Assembly: GCA_019925105.1 (NCBI GenBank)
Contig: JAHGAU010000024.1
Coordinates: 1 to 64,000 of the forward strand
DNA: 64,000 bases
Direction of reading: 5' to 3'
Source of the DNA: Niebla homalea
Taxonomy: Eukaryota > Ascomycota > Lecanoromycetes > Lecanorales > Ramalinaceae
How positions within the stretch are numbered: position 1 is the first letter of the stretch; each line of letters begins with the position of its first letter. Position numbers and translations under genes: made by a program. Below the pieces are notes generated by a model that saw only the letters and a list, made by a program, of their open reading frames with translations, was not told where the DNA came from and searched no databases. Shown here one piece after another: positions 14,421-30,200 of this stretch.

Positions 14421-17400
14421 TAAATATAATTATTAAAACTATTAATATAAAAGACGGATATAAGAAGAAAAACCTTTTTAATTATATTATTTAAATTAAT
14501 AACTTTCAAAAATACTTTAAAGATACTTAATAATATTATAGAAAATTAAAAATAGATTTAATTAATATAGAAATATATAAACGATTAATAAACGTTTATA
14601 AATAAATAAGTAACCTTAATACGCAATATATATACCCTTAAATATAGAATATCCTTAACCCTATAGAAATAAAGTTTACTTTAATAAAATTTTCTATAAT
14701 AATAAATATTCTTATCCTTAACTTTATAAAAAGAAAGCTTATTTTAATAAGATTTTCTATAATAATAAATATTATTATTCTTAATAATAAGTTTAAAGGA
14801 AATATAAAAAATTTAATTTATATCCGTATTTAAAATATATTAAATAAATATATATTTTTTAAGAAGATTATTTATGTTCGGAAAGTAAACCTATATAAAT
14901 ATTAAGTTATTATTAATTAAAATATTAATATTTATCCGTATTTAAAAATCTACTTAAAGGTTACGTTTAAGAAAAATATAATTAAAATATAATTTAAATC
15001 TGGATTATATTAAATAATATAATTATTAAAAAACTATAACTTCCCCGATATAGCCTTTAAAACGCGGATAAAAGTTAAGCGCAAAAAGCTTAAATAATTA
15101 TTACTTAAGTAAATAAGGTTTAAGATACCGTAATTATAGCCTAAAGACTAATTTTATAAGCTTATTATATTTTATTTTATTGAAGATAAAGGTTTATATA
15201 AAATATATATTTCTCTATTTATAATTTTTAAAGTTATAAAACGCTTTAATTTTATTATATTAAAGTAAAAGGATCTTAAAGTAAAAAAGTTAATAAAGAC
15301 AAATTATATAGAAATACTTAACTTTTTTTTAAAATAATCGTTATCCGGATATAAGTAATTAATTAATAAATAAAGATATTAAGTTAATACCTTAACTTAT
15401 ATATTAATAAGAATAAGGTTAACGGATAAACGTATTAAAGCATAGTTATAGTCTTTATTATATATTATATTATAAATTTATTTAATTATTATTAAATAAC
15501 CTTATACCTTTTATTATTAATAATTAATTACGTATTTAAAAAAAAAAGTTCGGATAATCCCTTAATCTTTATATAAATTAAAAATATTTTTAAATTATAT
15601 AAGAAAAATAGGGCTTACGCGATTTAAAGGTAAATTAAAAATAATATATTTTAATAATAAGAATAATTATTCTTATATTTAAATTATAAAAGAAAATTAA
15701 TAAATACGTAAAAAGATTATATAATAGTATAAGCATAAGTATAAGCAATATAATTAAAAAGTTAATGCCCTTAACCTTTTATTATATTACGTAAAAGGGA
15801 AAGTTATTAATTATTAATAACGTTTAAATTACGATATAAATAATATTAATAATAACCTTCGTAATCCGTCTTATATTAATAAATAAAGCCGGGGTTAATA
15901 TAGTTAATAAAAGCGATAATACCGGTTAATTATTTATTTTTTAAAGTATAATAATACCTAGCTCGATATAAGTTATTATTTAATATTTAGACCTTATTTA
16001 ACATTATCTTTAAATTAATATTATAGCTTCCGTTAATACGTAATACCGTTAACGCCCTTAACCTATTATTTTTATTAATAATAATAAAGAAATTAATAAA
16101 CTTTATAACTTAAGTTTAAATAACGTTATTAACCTTATTAAAAACGCTTTAAATAATTTTATTTACTTTAACGTTATTTTATTTCGGGGTTATCGATATA
16201 CCTATAAATATTATAAACCTTCCCGTAAAATAATAAAAGTATAACGTATTAATTTTATTAAAAATATATAAAGATATCTTATAGAATTCTTTTACTTCGG
16301 TAATATTAAATACAACAAGAATAACCATTAATAAAACGTTCTTTATATCCGTTTTAAAATTTCCTTAAACGTTTAAAATAAGAATATTAAGGATAAAATT
16401 TATAAAAGCGTTAGGAATAAAGTTTTTAGGGGTATCGGAAACGGGTTAATCAATATTTTAATTAATATATTTACGGATAATTATATTTACGAGCTTTTTA
16501 ATAATATAAAAAGCGTTAATAATCTTTATAATTATTATATTATTATTTATTATTTTTTATTATTATATAACGTAAATAATTAAATACTTTTTTTTTAATA
16601 TTATTAATAGCTTTTTTAATTATATTTTCTTAAGGGAAAGTTATTAACGGGCGGGAAATTACGTAAAGAAAAGGGCTATCTTTATATATTTTAAAGTTAC
16701 GATTAAGAATTTTTTAATTAAGTTTTATACTTTTTCTTTAACTTAAGAAGCTCTTAAATTTATATATTACGTTTTTTAAGTTCCTTTTAATAACTCTTCC
16801 GATCCTTTATAATTTATAATTTTAACCACTTATTTCTTATTAATAAATAATTGATTAACTCTTATAATTTTATTTATATATATTTCTGCTTAAGCCTATT
16901 ATTTTAATATTATTAAAGTTATACTATTAAATCCCCGGTCTTATTAACTTTTCCTTCTTTTTTATGGTTAACGTATTACGTAAGCTAATTAATACCCTCC
17001 GTTATACCCGTAACCTGCTTTTCCTTTTTAAAGATGGTCCGGCGGAGACGATTAATTTTATTTTAATCGTTATAATATTCCTATTATACGATATATAGCT
17101 TCTCCTCCGCTTTATTAAGGTAAGCCTTAATTAACTTTTTTTTATTTTTAAGTTAATTAATTTTAGTTTATACCGCTTATATTACTTAAAAACTTATAAA
17201 AACTATAAAAAAATTAATAAGGCCTTAAGAGGGATTATATAAGGTTAAGACCTATATATTACGACTTTATTTACCCTGGTTTTAATTAATTTAAGGTTAA
17301 ATATTATAGCGGACGTTTATTATAAAAAAGGTTATATCTTCCGATATATAAAGATTAAAGTATAATGAAAAATTATGCTTATAATATAATATAAATTTAA

Positions 17401-18650
17401 TAAAAGGATTATAAATTAAAGTTTAATAAAGGAATATTATATAATTAACTTATTTAAAGGTATTAATATTTATATATAATATAAAATATAATTTATATTT
17501 ATTTAATTAAATTATATATTAAGTTTATATTAAGATTTTATTATTATAATCGTTAATTTTAATTATGCCTTTTAAGTTATAATTATTATCGGGATCCTTT
17601 CTGGTATAAAAGGTTTATACGGTAAAAACGTTTAATAATTAACTTAATAAATTAACAAGATAATCGGAGTAAAAACGTGGTCTCAATATAAATATTTAAG
17701 AACTCGTTTTTAGATTTTAATTATTACTTTGATAACTTTATTAAATTCCCGTTATCCTTATTATTAATCGGAAACGGTAAGGAACTTATAAGAATAAAGC
17801 TATTTAAGTTATAGTCGGTAAGGCTTATATAAGTTATACTAAGGTAAGGGTATTTTTATAAATATTAATAATAATTAATAAAGGAAGGTAATATTTATTA
17901 ATAATATCCTTATTTATAAATAATAAGAAGTTAAAACCGTTATCGGAAAAATAAAGGAAGCATTTTTATTTATATTTAATATAAAAATAAACCTTTATAT
18001 TATAAATTTATAATAGCTTATTTATTTTACGGAAAAAACTATTTTTTCTCCAACGGAATTTTTGTTAATTTATAAGTATTTATTTATATCGCTTTAAATT
18101 ATAATATCGTTTAAAGTTTATTATTATATTTAATATTTACGTACGTATCGGTAATTATTTAATAAAGAGAACGAAGATAAATAATATTAATTTATATTTA
18201 AAAACCTTTTAAGTTAAGTCTTAAAATAGCGAAAAATAATCTATTTTTAATTTATTATTATTTTTAATATAAACGGTATTTAAATACGTATATAAATATT
18301 TTACTTTTATTCCCGTTTTTAAAAGGCTATTTATAACCGGTAACTTATAAAGTACGGACTTAATTTTATATAATATAAATATTTATAAATACGGAATTAA
18401 ACGCTTTAATTACCGATCTATTATAATATATAATTAATATCGTATTATTATTATTTCTTAAAAGGGGCTATATATTATTTATACGTTACTTTAAAAAAGA
18501 TTAAGTTAACGATTAAATAAAAACTTTATATAATTAATGAACGGGAAGTTATATATTAATTAACGTTATAATATTCCGTTTCCGTATATTAAGAAGTTTA
18601 ATTTAGTAATTATAATGATTTTTAAATATATATTATAAAATAAACCATTT
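14421..18650. other. Degraded DNA, no assignable gene
   Basis: RIP-type sequence with no motif I can support. A slightly less mutated patch sits around 17,025-17,055 (tggtccggcggagacg), too short to interpret. Confidence 0.4.
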
Positions 18651-19160
18651 ATGGCCTCCCGTTTAAAACGGTTTTAACCCAATAATAAACCCAGCCTTTC
18701 GTCCCTATTAACCGATAAAAAAATCGATTACCCGCTTTAAATATCCGTTATTAATTTAACCCTTAATAAAAAAAAATATAAGTATTAAATTTAATATTTA
18801 TATAACGTTTAAGTATTTCTTTTACCGTAACGTAATTAATAAGATATTAATATTAAGTTTTTAAAAATATTAATTTTAAATATTACGGTATTTAATCTTA
18901 TTTACCGATATTAAACGATTATCTTATAAAAGCGTATTATTAAAGATTAAGTATTTTATTAATAATTATACTTTTACTTTATAATTATTTAATACTTACT
19001 TCCGTAAAAAAAACTTTAATTACGTTTCTTATAATTTAAATATTATAATTATATTTATATAAGAAAAATCCTAATTTATTTCTAGGATAAGGGTTTCAGG
19101 GTCCTTTTTAACGTGGTTAATTTAAGAATTATTATAGTCTATTATATAAAGATAATAATA
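18651..19160 (+). pseudogene. Unidentified coding relic starting MASRLKRF (about 170 codons)
   Basis: An ATG at 18,651 opens a frame that reads 'MASRLKRF*PNNKPSL' and then 'LLTDKKIDYPL*ISV', continuing to about 19,160 with only TAA/TAG stops. The Ser/Lys-rich N-terminus with a Pro-Asn-Asn-Lys-Pro step looks like a real protein start. Downstream composition becomes Ile/Leu/Tyr-rich, as RIP makes it. No domain recognised. It could also be the antisense of another relic. Confidence 0.35.
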
Positions 19161-22100
19161 AATAAAAAAAGATAAAAATTAAAAAAGCGAAATATAAAAG
19201 TATATACTTATAATTATAAAAGGGAAGAAATCTTTAATTAAATCGTAATTTTCCGTATTTTTTTTCAATAGAAATACCGCGAGAATATACGTAAATATAA
19301 GATAAAACTTTAATAATAATCTTAAAATTCTAGATAGGGATTTAAGGTAAATAAGAAGCCGGTATTTTATATATATTATACGTATAAGCTATTAACGTTT
19401 ATTATATTTAATATATTTATAAATAAATATTCTATAATATTTAATTTAAAATTAATATTAAATCCATCGTTCTTTTTTATACCTTAATTATATTATTTAT
19501 TAACCCTTTTTATTAAAGTTTAAGTATACTTCTAATAACCTTAATTACGTTATGGATTTAACGATTACTTTAATTAAAATACGTAATTCTTATAAACGGA
19601 ATATTAACTTTTTATAATATAATATGGTATTTAATATTAACTTAATTAAATATTATTATAATTATATAACTTATATCTTAAGTTTTAAACGTTTTTTTAG
19701 TTAATATAATAATTAACCCTATATATAATAAATTAATTTTTTATTATTATATTTTTAATAAAAATAAAATTATCCGATAACGCTTTTATTAAAATATAGG
19801 TTCCCGGTTAAATTAATTTCTTAAGGATAATATTTATTAAATACGGTTTAACTTTTAATATAAAGCCTTTTAATTAACGTATTACTTTATTATCCGTTAA
19901 CTCACTTTTAAAAAAGTTATAAATAAATATTAATATAACCTTAATTATATACTTAATGAAATCCTATTTAATATAGGTATAAACTCCCTTTTTAAAAGTT
20001 AAAAAATAGCGGTTTACTTCCTTATAACGTTTAAGGATTATAGTATTAATATTGGAAATTAAATGAATTTATTTGCTCGGATTAAATCCTTTAAGTATAA
20101 AGAAAACCTAAGAATTATTCTATAGTATATAAAGGTAAATTATTATATATACGTATAATAATAACGGTAAAAATTTACCGATTAAGGTAAGGATAATTAA
20201 ATTACTCCTCGTAAAAAATAAATACGATTAAGTCCGTAAGGCTTTATTAATAATATTTTTAAGTAAAATTATTTAATATCTTATTATTTAATTATAAAGA
20301 TTCTTTTATATACTTCAGTATTACGATAATTATTATATAATTTTAATTAGGATTAACTTAATATTATTTAATTTAACCAGATAATAATTATATGCCTTTA
20401 CGATAACCTTAATTTTCGTTTTAACGGTTTTACGGAAATAATTAAGGAGGACCGTATTATTACGGTATTATATTATAATTAACCGATTATATCAACGGGT
20501 AAATTAATTCTTAAATTATTAAATTAAATCTTAAGTTATCTTTAATCTTAAAAAGATACTTAAGTAATAAAAATATTTTATTAAGTAAAATAATTCTTAT
20601 TTATAAAACCTTAAGGATCGTTCTTAATAATAATTAAATAAAAAATCCTTTTTTTTATATTTATTTTATATAAGATTAATACTATAATTCCCAAAGGTAA
20701 AAATAGTAATAAAATTAGTAATTACGGTATCGTTAATTTCTTTTATATTTATAAAAAAACTTTTAAGTTTCTTAAAGAAAGGATATAATTATTCTTAAAG
20801 GATTTACTAAGTAATATCCTATATATTATAATTATATTAAAGGAAAAATTAATTAAAAATTAATATTAATTCCTTTTACCGATACTTATATTAATTATTC
20901 TCCTTAATAATAAAGAATATAATTATATTATAATTCTGGTAATTATTATATATATAATACTTTAAAAAATTATTTAATATATTTTTAATCCTTTAATTTA
21001 TTTTATTAATATTAATCTCATTAAATATTAACCGTAAAATATCCTTATATCTTTAATAACGGGTAAGTATTACCGTATTTTTTATATTATAATATCGTAT
21101 TAATATAATTTATAAAAACGAGAAACTATATATTTAATAAGTATTTAGAAAGAATTCTAACGTTAAGACATATAAGTAATAACGATAAAGTTATAAAATA
21201 ACCGTAATAAGTAAGAGAGTGAAAGCTATAAGGGGAATTATTATAATTAAAAATAAATAAGTTTAACTTAATATATTCTTAAATAAAATTATTATATATT
21301 TATAATCGATAATTATATTACCCGATATATCCCCTTTAAAAATAAAAAGAATCGTAAAAGGCTATCTGTAAAATAGATTATAACGCTATAAGTATAAAAG
21401 TATTTACTTATATTAATATAAATATTATTTTTAACTAATGATTTATTATAATATTATATAATTATTATTAAAATTAACTTTAAAAAAATCCCTATAATTC
21501 CCCGGGTTAAATATTTTTTACTTAAATTACTTTATATACCGTTTTTTATATCTTATCCTCCGATATTTTAATTTATATTTATATTAATAAATAATAAATT
21601 ATATAAAAATATTTTTAAGCGCTTTAATTAATAGTAAACCTAAATTATTAATTTTACTTAGGACTTTTTAAGTACTTATAATCTTTATTATTATTTTCTT
21701 TATCGTTATCCTTAAAGTTATATTTATTATATTATATTTAATAGTTAACTATGCTTACCGAACGTAATTTAAAAAATAACGGAAAATAAAGGAAAAAGAA
21801 AAATATTGGTTAATTATTATTATACGTAAAATCTTATTTAAATTTATAAATCTAAGTATTAAGGATAATTTAAGTATTAAAATGATATAAACTTAATTTA
21901 CCTTTTTAAACGCGTTAAGGCTATATTATATATATAAAAGATCGGGCGGCTTATAAATATAATTAAGGGTAATATTTTATATTATAACGATTAATTCTCT
22001 TAATAATTAAAGTCTTATTTATAAGATTATACGTTAATAAAACTATTATAATAATTAAAGTAAAGTACGGTTATTAAAAGCGTTAAGAATATATATTTAT

Positions 22101-22899
22101 TATATATTTATTTTATAAAAGATTATTATTTTAAGAAAATTAATCCTTATTATAATTTATATATTTATAAGATTTTAATTTAATCTTTATAAATATTAAT
22201 ACGTATTTTCTATTACTTATACTTATTAAAATATCTTTCTATATACTTTATTATTTCTTATATATCTTTATAAAAGAATTTAAATTCTTTATACTTAAAG
22301 GACTATAATATTATTAACGTCCCCGTTTCCTTAAGAATTAATATAATCGGATTTAAGGGATTTTTAAATTATATTTTCGCTTATAAGAATTAATTATTAA
22401 ACATTTATAACGCTATAATATTAATAATTATAAAAGTATAATTAAAGGTTATATTATTTATAAGATATTATTAAGGAAGGTAGAATATAATAATAATAAA
22501 ATAAATCCAATAAAATAAAACGTAAGTAATAAGTTAGGAGGATAAATTAAGGTTAAATAGCTTTTTCTTAATTTATTTTTAATAAATAATACCAATTAGG
22601 ATCGGGATTCCATATAAAAAATATAATCTGACCATAATAATTAAAATTATTATAAAGAAGGTTATTAATAAGTATAAAGAAGGAATCGTAAGAAAAAAGG
22701 ATAATTTTATTATTAAAAAGATTACGTAAATAAATATATAAATACGAATATTTATAATAATAAAGAAGTTAAAGATACTTAAATCTTAAACGAAGTTAAA
22801 TATTATCCTTAAATTTAAGGTTATTAAGAATAATTTATAATATTAAATATATAAAATAACGAACGTTATAAGTATTATAATATTATTTTTACCGAAAAT
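19161..22899. other. Degraded DNA, no assignable gene
   Basis: RIP-type sequence. I see no repeat structure, LTR or conserved protein motif here. Confidence 0.4.
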
Positions 22900-23900
22900 A
22901 TTTAATATTATTTAAATAATTAATTAATTGAACTTATTATTAATAATCTTATTAAAGTCTTAAATTAAAAATAAAAACGATAAAAATAAGAAAAAATTAA
23001 ATAAAATAGAGGCTATAACCGTTATAATTATACTTTACGGTACGTTTATTATTACGTTCTACGTTTCCTCGGAAAGATAAGTAAATATATTAAAGCTTAT
23101 TAGGGTATATTAACTTAATAATAGACTATAAACCGCTATATAAATATCGGATAATTTTACGTTTTAACCCGGGCTGTCAATACCGTTATAAAAAGAAATA
23201 AAAATAGCTTAAAACGGGAGATACTTAAGAGTTATAGTTAAAATAATAACTATTATTAAAAATATATTAATTAAGTTTAATACGATTAATACGTTATTAA
23301 AATATCTTAAAAGCTTAATATTAAAAATATTTACGATAACGTAATTAATTAATAACTTTAATAGGATAACAACCGTTTTATTGGCTATTAAAATAAATTT
23401 ATATTTTAATATAATAAGCGTCGAGATTAATTACGTATAATTAAAGGAGATATTAATTATTATTATTATTTAACTTAAAAGATTAAATTAGTTTATAATT
23501 TAAAACGTAAAAGTTATATATTAATATAAAATTAAATAAGCCGCTTAATAATATAAATTACCGGATATTAAGGTTATAGATATAACTTTTATTATAGCTA
23601 TAAAAACGATAATAATAAAAAAGGATATATAAAATTAATTAATAATTATAACGTTAAAGCTATTAATAATAAGGTTATATTGGAAAAAGGTAATAATATT
23701 TATAATTACGCTTTATTAATAAAGTTAAAATAATATTACGACGGATAATATAGAATTTATAATAATAAAGAATAAGACCTTAAAACTATATAATAGCGTT
23801 TAACTTTATATTAACTCCTATTTATAACTTAAATAAATAAGTTTTTATTTATTTAAATTTATAATAACAAAAAAATACTTCTTATAATTTAAGCTCTTTT
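22900..23900 (+). pseudogene. Weak coding relic, possibly gag-like
   Basis: A plus-strand frame between about 22.9 and 23.9 kb has stops mainly of the Gln type. It reads pieces such as 'NTVIKRNKNSLKREIL' (near 23,190) and 'LRIITQNLQ'-like Gln-rich sequence near 23,740. The Gln-rich, Asn-rich make-up could suit a retroelement gag or a low-complexity protein. No zinc knuckle was found. Frame continuity is less convincing than for the 9.1-kb or 24.5-kb relics. Confidence 0.22.
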
Positions 23901-24529
23901 TCTTTAATAATACTTATAGATAATATTAATTATATAATATTATTTAATTAATTTATTATTATAAAAATTAATTAAAATTAACCTCCTTATAATAATAATC
24001 CTTAAATCCGAGAAGTTAATAATATAGAATATTATTTAAACGGGTATACGTCTTTTTTTCTTAAGAATAAAGCGAGTTTTTAAATTTATTTATATATAAG
24101 AGTTAAAACTATACTTTTATAATATCGGTTAATAAATATATCTTAATATAATAAAGGTTATTAATCGTTATTAATTAACTTAAACTATAAGTTTAATTAT
24201 AAACTAATATATTAAATATTAAGTATTATATTATTATTAATTAATTAAGTAAGTATTATTAAGTTCTTTAATTTATTTATAATTTAATTATCTTTTACTT
24301 AATTAACTTTTTGCTTAATTCTATTTAATAATAATAATAATATTATATTAATCCTTTAATTATAATATTAATAGCTTTTTAAGTATAAAATAATTAATCG
24401 ATTATATTAGGACCGAGCAACCTTATACTTATAAGAATCTTAGGATCAATAAAGTTTAATTATTATTTATTATTCTTAATATTCTTAACCTTAATTACTT
24501 ACTCAATATAAATTGTTTCCTTAGTATTA

Positions 24530-25780
24530 TCGTATTATTAATTAAGGTATTTACTACGGAGTAACTATTTAGCCGGTATTACTTATCGACTCGTATAACC
24601 TGTATTAACAGCTATACTGCCGTTATTCTTAACCCCTTTTTTAGGCCCTTATTAATTAATTTAAAGTATATTTATAACTTTAACGATATTATTATAAACA
24701 ATAATAAGCCAAGTTAAATTTTAAGTAACTTTAATTTTATTATATTTAATCGCGATTATAACTTAGAAATCCTAGGATCGCCTAGCTATAATCTTATATA
24801 AAATAATACGGCTTAACTTAAAGGGACGATTTATATATTTTAATAAAATAAAGTTTATTTTATAAGGGTATCTTATTAATTATATCTTTATTTATTTATA
24901 TAAAGTTAACGGTAAAAATAGTTTTTTAAGACCGATCCCTCCCAAGTTTCTTTTTATTAAGTTTTTATTAAATTAAATAACGATTTATTTATTATTGGTA
25001 AATATTATACCGATCCTTTAATCGTTTAAGCCAATAAGGGGTTATATTATAATAATATCCTTTACGTTATTATTTACGGCTTTATGAATAATATTACGCG
25101 TAATAGGCCCTTTTATATAAATATATAAGCGGTTAATATTATTATTAATAAATCTACCGTTTTATTAAATAATTATTTTAATATTCTTTAAGGTTATATC
25201 GATAACTTTATTATATATCCGGGTATTAATAATATCTTCTTTAATAATAATGATATATTGCTTATTTTTTTACCGTTAACTTCGGCTTATTTTATTATAT
25301 AGACTATAATTAGGCGTTTAACGGTTATAACTTTATAATTTTTATTTTAAAGCTTTTTATTAAGGTATATTACTTTACGTTATTTATAGGGGCGGTTAAT
25401 ATTATTAATAATATATTAAAAGAATTAAATAATCTTATAATTTTACCCGATTATAATATTATATACGTTAATAATATAGGTTTTATACGCTTTATTGCTG
25501 GAATATTAAGTTAATAATATATTAATATTAATTACCGTATAATTTACGCTTATAATATTAATTAAAATAATATACGTTTTATAAATAAAAGAATATTATA
25601 TTTAACCTAGAATTTAATTTTAGATACTTTCCGTATAACCGTAAGCGGTTATATACTTTATAATACGGGTAATAGGGTCAACGTAATAAATACTTAAAGA
25701 ATACTTTTAATACGGATTAAAACGGACTTTCTTATATTTAACTTTACGTTTATAAATAAAGAGATAAATGAACTTTAATT
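24530..25780 (+). pseudogene. Unidentified coding relic (over 350 codons, one frame shift)
   Basis: From about 24,530 a plus-strand frame reads as a Gln-rich helical segment (for example 'LRNPRIA*L*SYIK*YG', '*RDDLYILIK*', about 24,760-24,845). After a shift near 24,850 it continues as 'FIIGKYYTDPLIV*ANK' (near 25,000) and 'GYIDNFIIYPGINNIFF' (near 25,195-25,245). Stops are all TAA or TAG, and several Asn codons probably replaced Asp. The second half is long and coherent, so this was probably a real gene or element ORF. No family recognised. Confidence 0.42.
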
Positions 25781-26559
25781 AATAAAAAGTAAAATTATAA
25801 GGATTAAATAAAAATTAAAAGGATTAAGTTCTTTATAATATAATTAAACGTATATTATAAAAGAATAATATTTCCTCTATATTTAAAAAAAAATATATAT
25901 AATATATTAAATAAAACGTTTAAAATTAATTTAGAATAAAATATATCCTTATTTACATTATCCTTTAAGTAATATTATTTATTATATTAAGAAAAGCCGG
26001 AATAAAAAAATATATTCCTTTTATAATTTTAGAACGTATAGAAACTAATATAAACTTACGTATTTCTTATTCATTAATAAAGATAATCCGTAATATTAAG
26101 TAAATACGCCGGGAAATCCTAATTATTATTATATAAATCCTTATACGGATATTTATCCTTACGATTATTTATATATTAACTAAAAATAAATACGATTTAT
26201 TAAAGTAATAATTAAAAAAAAAAGATAATATATAAGAACTTAAAAATTTTCAGGCTATATTAATTAAACCTTAAAAAGAAATCGGCATAATATAATAAGT
26301 ATATTATTTTCTATTTATTTTTTAATCCGATTTTTACTTAAAGATATATATATAATATCCCAGAAATAATATTTAAATAAAAGGTAAATAAAAACGTAAT
26401 TTCATTAAAATTTACTTTAATTTAATATATATTATTATAATAAGTAAATCCAGAATATATCGGTAAATTAAAATTTATATTTTAAACAATATATTAAAGT
26501 ATATATAAAAATTTATCGTTTATCTTATATTTAAAGATATCCGTAATATTCGGAAAATA
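25781..26559. other. Degraded DNA between relics
   Basis: RIP-type sequence without motif or repeat that I can identify. Confidence 0.4.
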
Positions 26560-27200
26560 AATAAAGAGATTTAAATTTAAATATATTAAAAATCCTTATA
26601 GCTTATTATTATATTTATAGGTATTTGCGATAATTTAATTACTATACGTATATAATGAATTAAAAATATAAGTAATATTAATAATACCCTGGTTAATAAC
26701 CGTTATATATATAGATTAAGAATTAAAGGACTTATTAACGTTATATATTTTATAGTATAACTCGGATTAACCTTATATCCTGCGTTTAAATATTTAATTT
26801 AAAAACGAGAATAAGTAAAGTAATTAACGTTAATTATACGGATCAAAATAGGGAATATATAATTATATTTAAAGTAAAAAAAGGGGGCATTAAAAGATTT
26901 AAATATTCTTAAAGCTAATTTTAACTACGGTTATAAATAAATTATAAAGCCCGTATATTATATATTATAGGTAAAACCCCGGATTTAAAAGAATAACGTA
27001 AAGAGTACGGAAACGTTATAATATAAGAAAGATTAAAATAAAGGAATAACCTTAAAACGTAAAATAAATATAAAATTAAAATATATAAGAAACGTCGTCT
27101 TTATACTTTATTAAAGGATAAATATAATAAAAAATAATTTAAATTTAACTATTATATTTAACGTTAAAGCTTTACGGTTTAAAGGTAGGTTTCTTTAGTC
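26560..27200 (+). pseudogene. Unidentified coding relic with basic C-terminus
   Basis: A plus-strand frame includes 'KNPYSLLLYL*VFAII' (near 26,590-26,640), 'ELKDLLTLYIL' (near 26,725) and, after a shift, a Lys/Arg-rich end with 'GKTPDLKE*RKEYGNV' and 'IYKKRRLYTLLKDKYN' (about 26,970-27,140). The last part vaguely resembles the C-terminal helical tail of DUF3435 recombinases, but I could not confirm this. I treat it as an unidentified gene relic. Confidence 0.35.
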
Positions 27201-30200
27201 TTTTTTTATATCGCTTAATATTAATAAGCTTATTTTTATCCTAAAGATCCTTTTTTATCTTTTATTTTAATAACGTTTATTATAATTATAATAAATAAAC
27301 CTATAATAAATCGGAACATAATTAACCCCGTAATAACTCCTTAATATTAAAAATAATAATTTTAATTAACCGAGAAATCGTCTAATATTATAAGTTCGAT
27401 ATTTACCTTTTCCTCCGTTACTTACGTATATTCCTATGGATCTTTATCTTTTTAATATATATTTTATTACTTATTTTATTATTTTTAAACTTTATAACCG
27501 GATAAAGTTTTAATATAATTAATAATTTAAATAGATTTATATAAAATAATATAATATCGATTTATACCTATTTTTATTAAATTTACCTCGGCTTTATTTC
27601 CCTTATTATTTTATAAATATAACGGATTATTTAATATAAAATTTTTATATATATATAGATCCGGTAATAACGTATAATAATTTAAAAGAGCGTTACCGTC
27701 CTTATTACGGATTTCCCGGTAAATATAATAAATTAAAACGTTAACGATATTAAGGAGATCTTTAAATATTAATATAACCCGTATCCCGGAAAAGTAAAAG
27801 TTATATTGCTTTATAAAGATTATTAAATAATTTTTAACCGGATCTATAATAAGGAAACCTTAATATAATAATTAAAAGGCGCGGAAACGTATATAATCCG
27901 TTAAGCTATATAATTATTTTATAATAAAGATTACGCCCGATAACGGTTTATTAAGGTAAATAAGAACGTATTTAAAAATAATAATATTTCCGTTAAAAAT
28001 AGTAATTATTTAGGTTAACGCGGTAAAAAGTAAAGACTTTATATTTTAATTAATTAATAATAATATAAATAACGTCCGCTTTTTAAGAAATCTTGGTTAC
28101 CGGTAATGCCGTTCCTTAATAAAAAGATTAATTTAATTATAAATATCCATTAAAGGCTTATAAAAATAAATTAATATATTAAACGATATTTTAATAAGCA
28201 ATCTGGCAGTTAATAAACCGCGTTAATCCGATTTAATAAGCTTTATAATATATAAATAACGTATTAAGTAATTTATTACCCCTTCTTTTACCGTATAAGC
28301 TATTATTATATTAAAGAGTTATTAATATAGATCCTTTAATATAATTTAACGCTAATATAAAAGGAACGTTACTTTTAACGTTTCTTTATTAAGGGGCTTA
28401 TAGTGTCTCTTTACGTTATCTTGACGTTACCGGTTGCCTTTACGGATATTTTATTTTAATTAAATTATATAATTATTATTTAACCTAAACTACAATAATT
28501 AAACGACGTCTTAATATTAATATAGGGTATACTTTAGGGGGTATTGCCTTTTATTTTATTAATAAAGGTGACCTTCTTTATCCCTATTATCCTTTAATAG
28601 TTTATCCGGGAGTAAAATATTTATAATTAGATAATAAATAAACTATAGTTTTAAAACTATTATTTTAAGTTTTTATTCTTATAGGTATTCTTAATAATCT
28701 TCCTTTTATTTAATCTAATTACAATATTAAACGGACTTTATACCGATTTTAAATTAATAATTACTTTAATTATATAAAGCTTACTTAAAACGGATAATTA
28801 TTTCTTCTTATATATAATTTTTTAGGGTCTTTTTATTAACGCCGGCGCCTTCCTTTAATAAGGTTTTTTTTATAAATTATATCATTTCCGTATTACGGAG
28901 TTAAACGTTATAAAAGTAATAATCGGCTTAATAATTATAATAAGTATAATAAGGTACGTTTTACCCGGTTTATATAAATCTTGTAATAATCGGGCTGATT
29001 TATTCCGTTATTTCTCCTTTAATCTTTATCTTTAATATCGTTATTTTTATCCTTTTTTTAATTATATAAGAATATAATATTATATACGTTTTCTATATCG
29101 GGACGGATATAAAAGGTTAGATTTATTATAAAACGATTAATTATTTATTTATAGGGTTATATATTATAAAAGTATACTTAACCGGCTTATTTTTACTTAT
29201 TTACGATAATTAAAATAAGGTTATATACGTAGGCTAAAGCGTTATTATAATTTTACTTTTCCTTTATACTTTAATTTATTAATTTATATTAAAGTAAACT
29301 TATATACCGTTATTATAATACCTGCCGATATTATTGATTACTTAAGGTACCGATCGGACGGTAAAATTAAAGCTTAACTTAGGGACTATTATTTAAGGTA
29401 AACGTATTTTACTTTAAGTTTAGAAATAGCTTTAAACTTAATTAAAATTACTTAATATTATTATAAAACGATTAATTAAAATTAAAGTAATATTCCTATA
29501 ATAATAATTTTAAATTACTTTTAAGTTAATTAAACCGGTAGAAAAAGTACTTAATTTATAAAACGTTAAATAAAAGGGAAACAAACGTATATTATCCCTA
29601 GATATAAAGTAACCAGTTATTTAATTACTGAAAAACGAGCTTAAATTAAATAAGGATAAGATTACGTAAAGCTTATAATTTCTCTTATTTAATAGTATTA
29701 ATATTTTAGATAAGAACGCAGAAATAATTAAATATAATTAAGTAAGGGTTTAATTATTTAAGTTACTTAAGGTAGGCTAATCGTATATTATAAAGGATCA
29801 TAATTAACGGGAGACGCTCCAACTTAATCCATTAAGGAACTTAAGGACTTAAAGGGTATAATAAGGTTTTAATTAAGTAAGGACGGATATAAAATAATAC
29901 TTACTGCTTACTTATTAATATATATTTGGCTATTATAATTTACTATACTCTATCTTATTACCACTTCCGATATAATATACGGCTATAGAGTATATTATTA
30001 TCGCGAGTTATATTTAACCTATAATTAAATATTAAAATGAAACGAATAATACTTTAATTATCAAGCTTTTATTTTTACTTATTAAAGACTTATAATGTTT
30101 ATTTATACGGGTTAACGTTATGCCCTATTTAAGTTAAATCTTTATAAATAATAAGATTAACTTACGGATAATATAAGAAAGCGTTGGGATTAAAAGAATA

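Noticed and set aside
26890..27190. C-terminal tail of a second DUF3435 recombinase
   Set aside because: Only a basic helical resemblance; no catalytic-region motif was found upstream, so it is listed as an unidentified relic.
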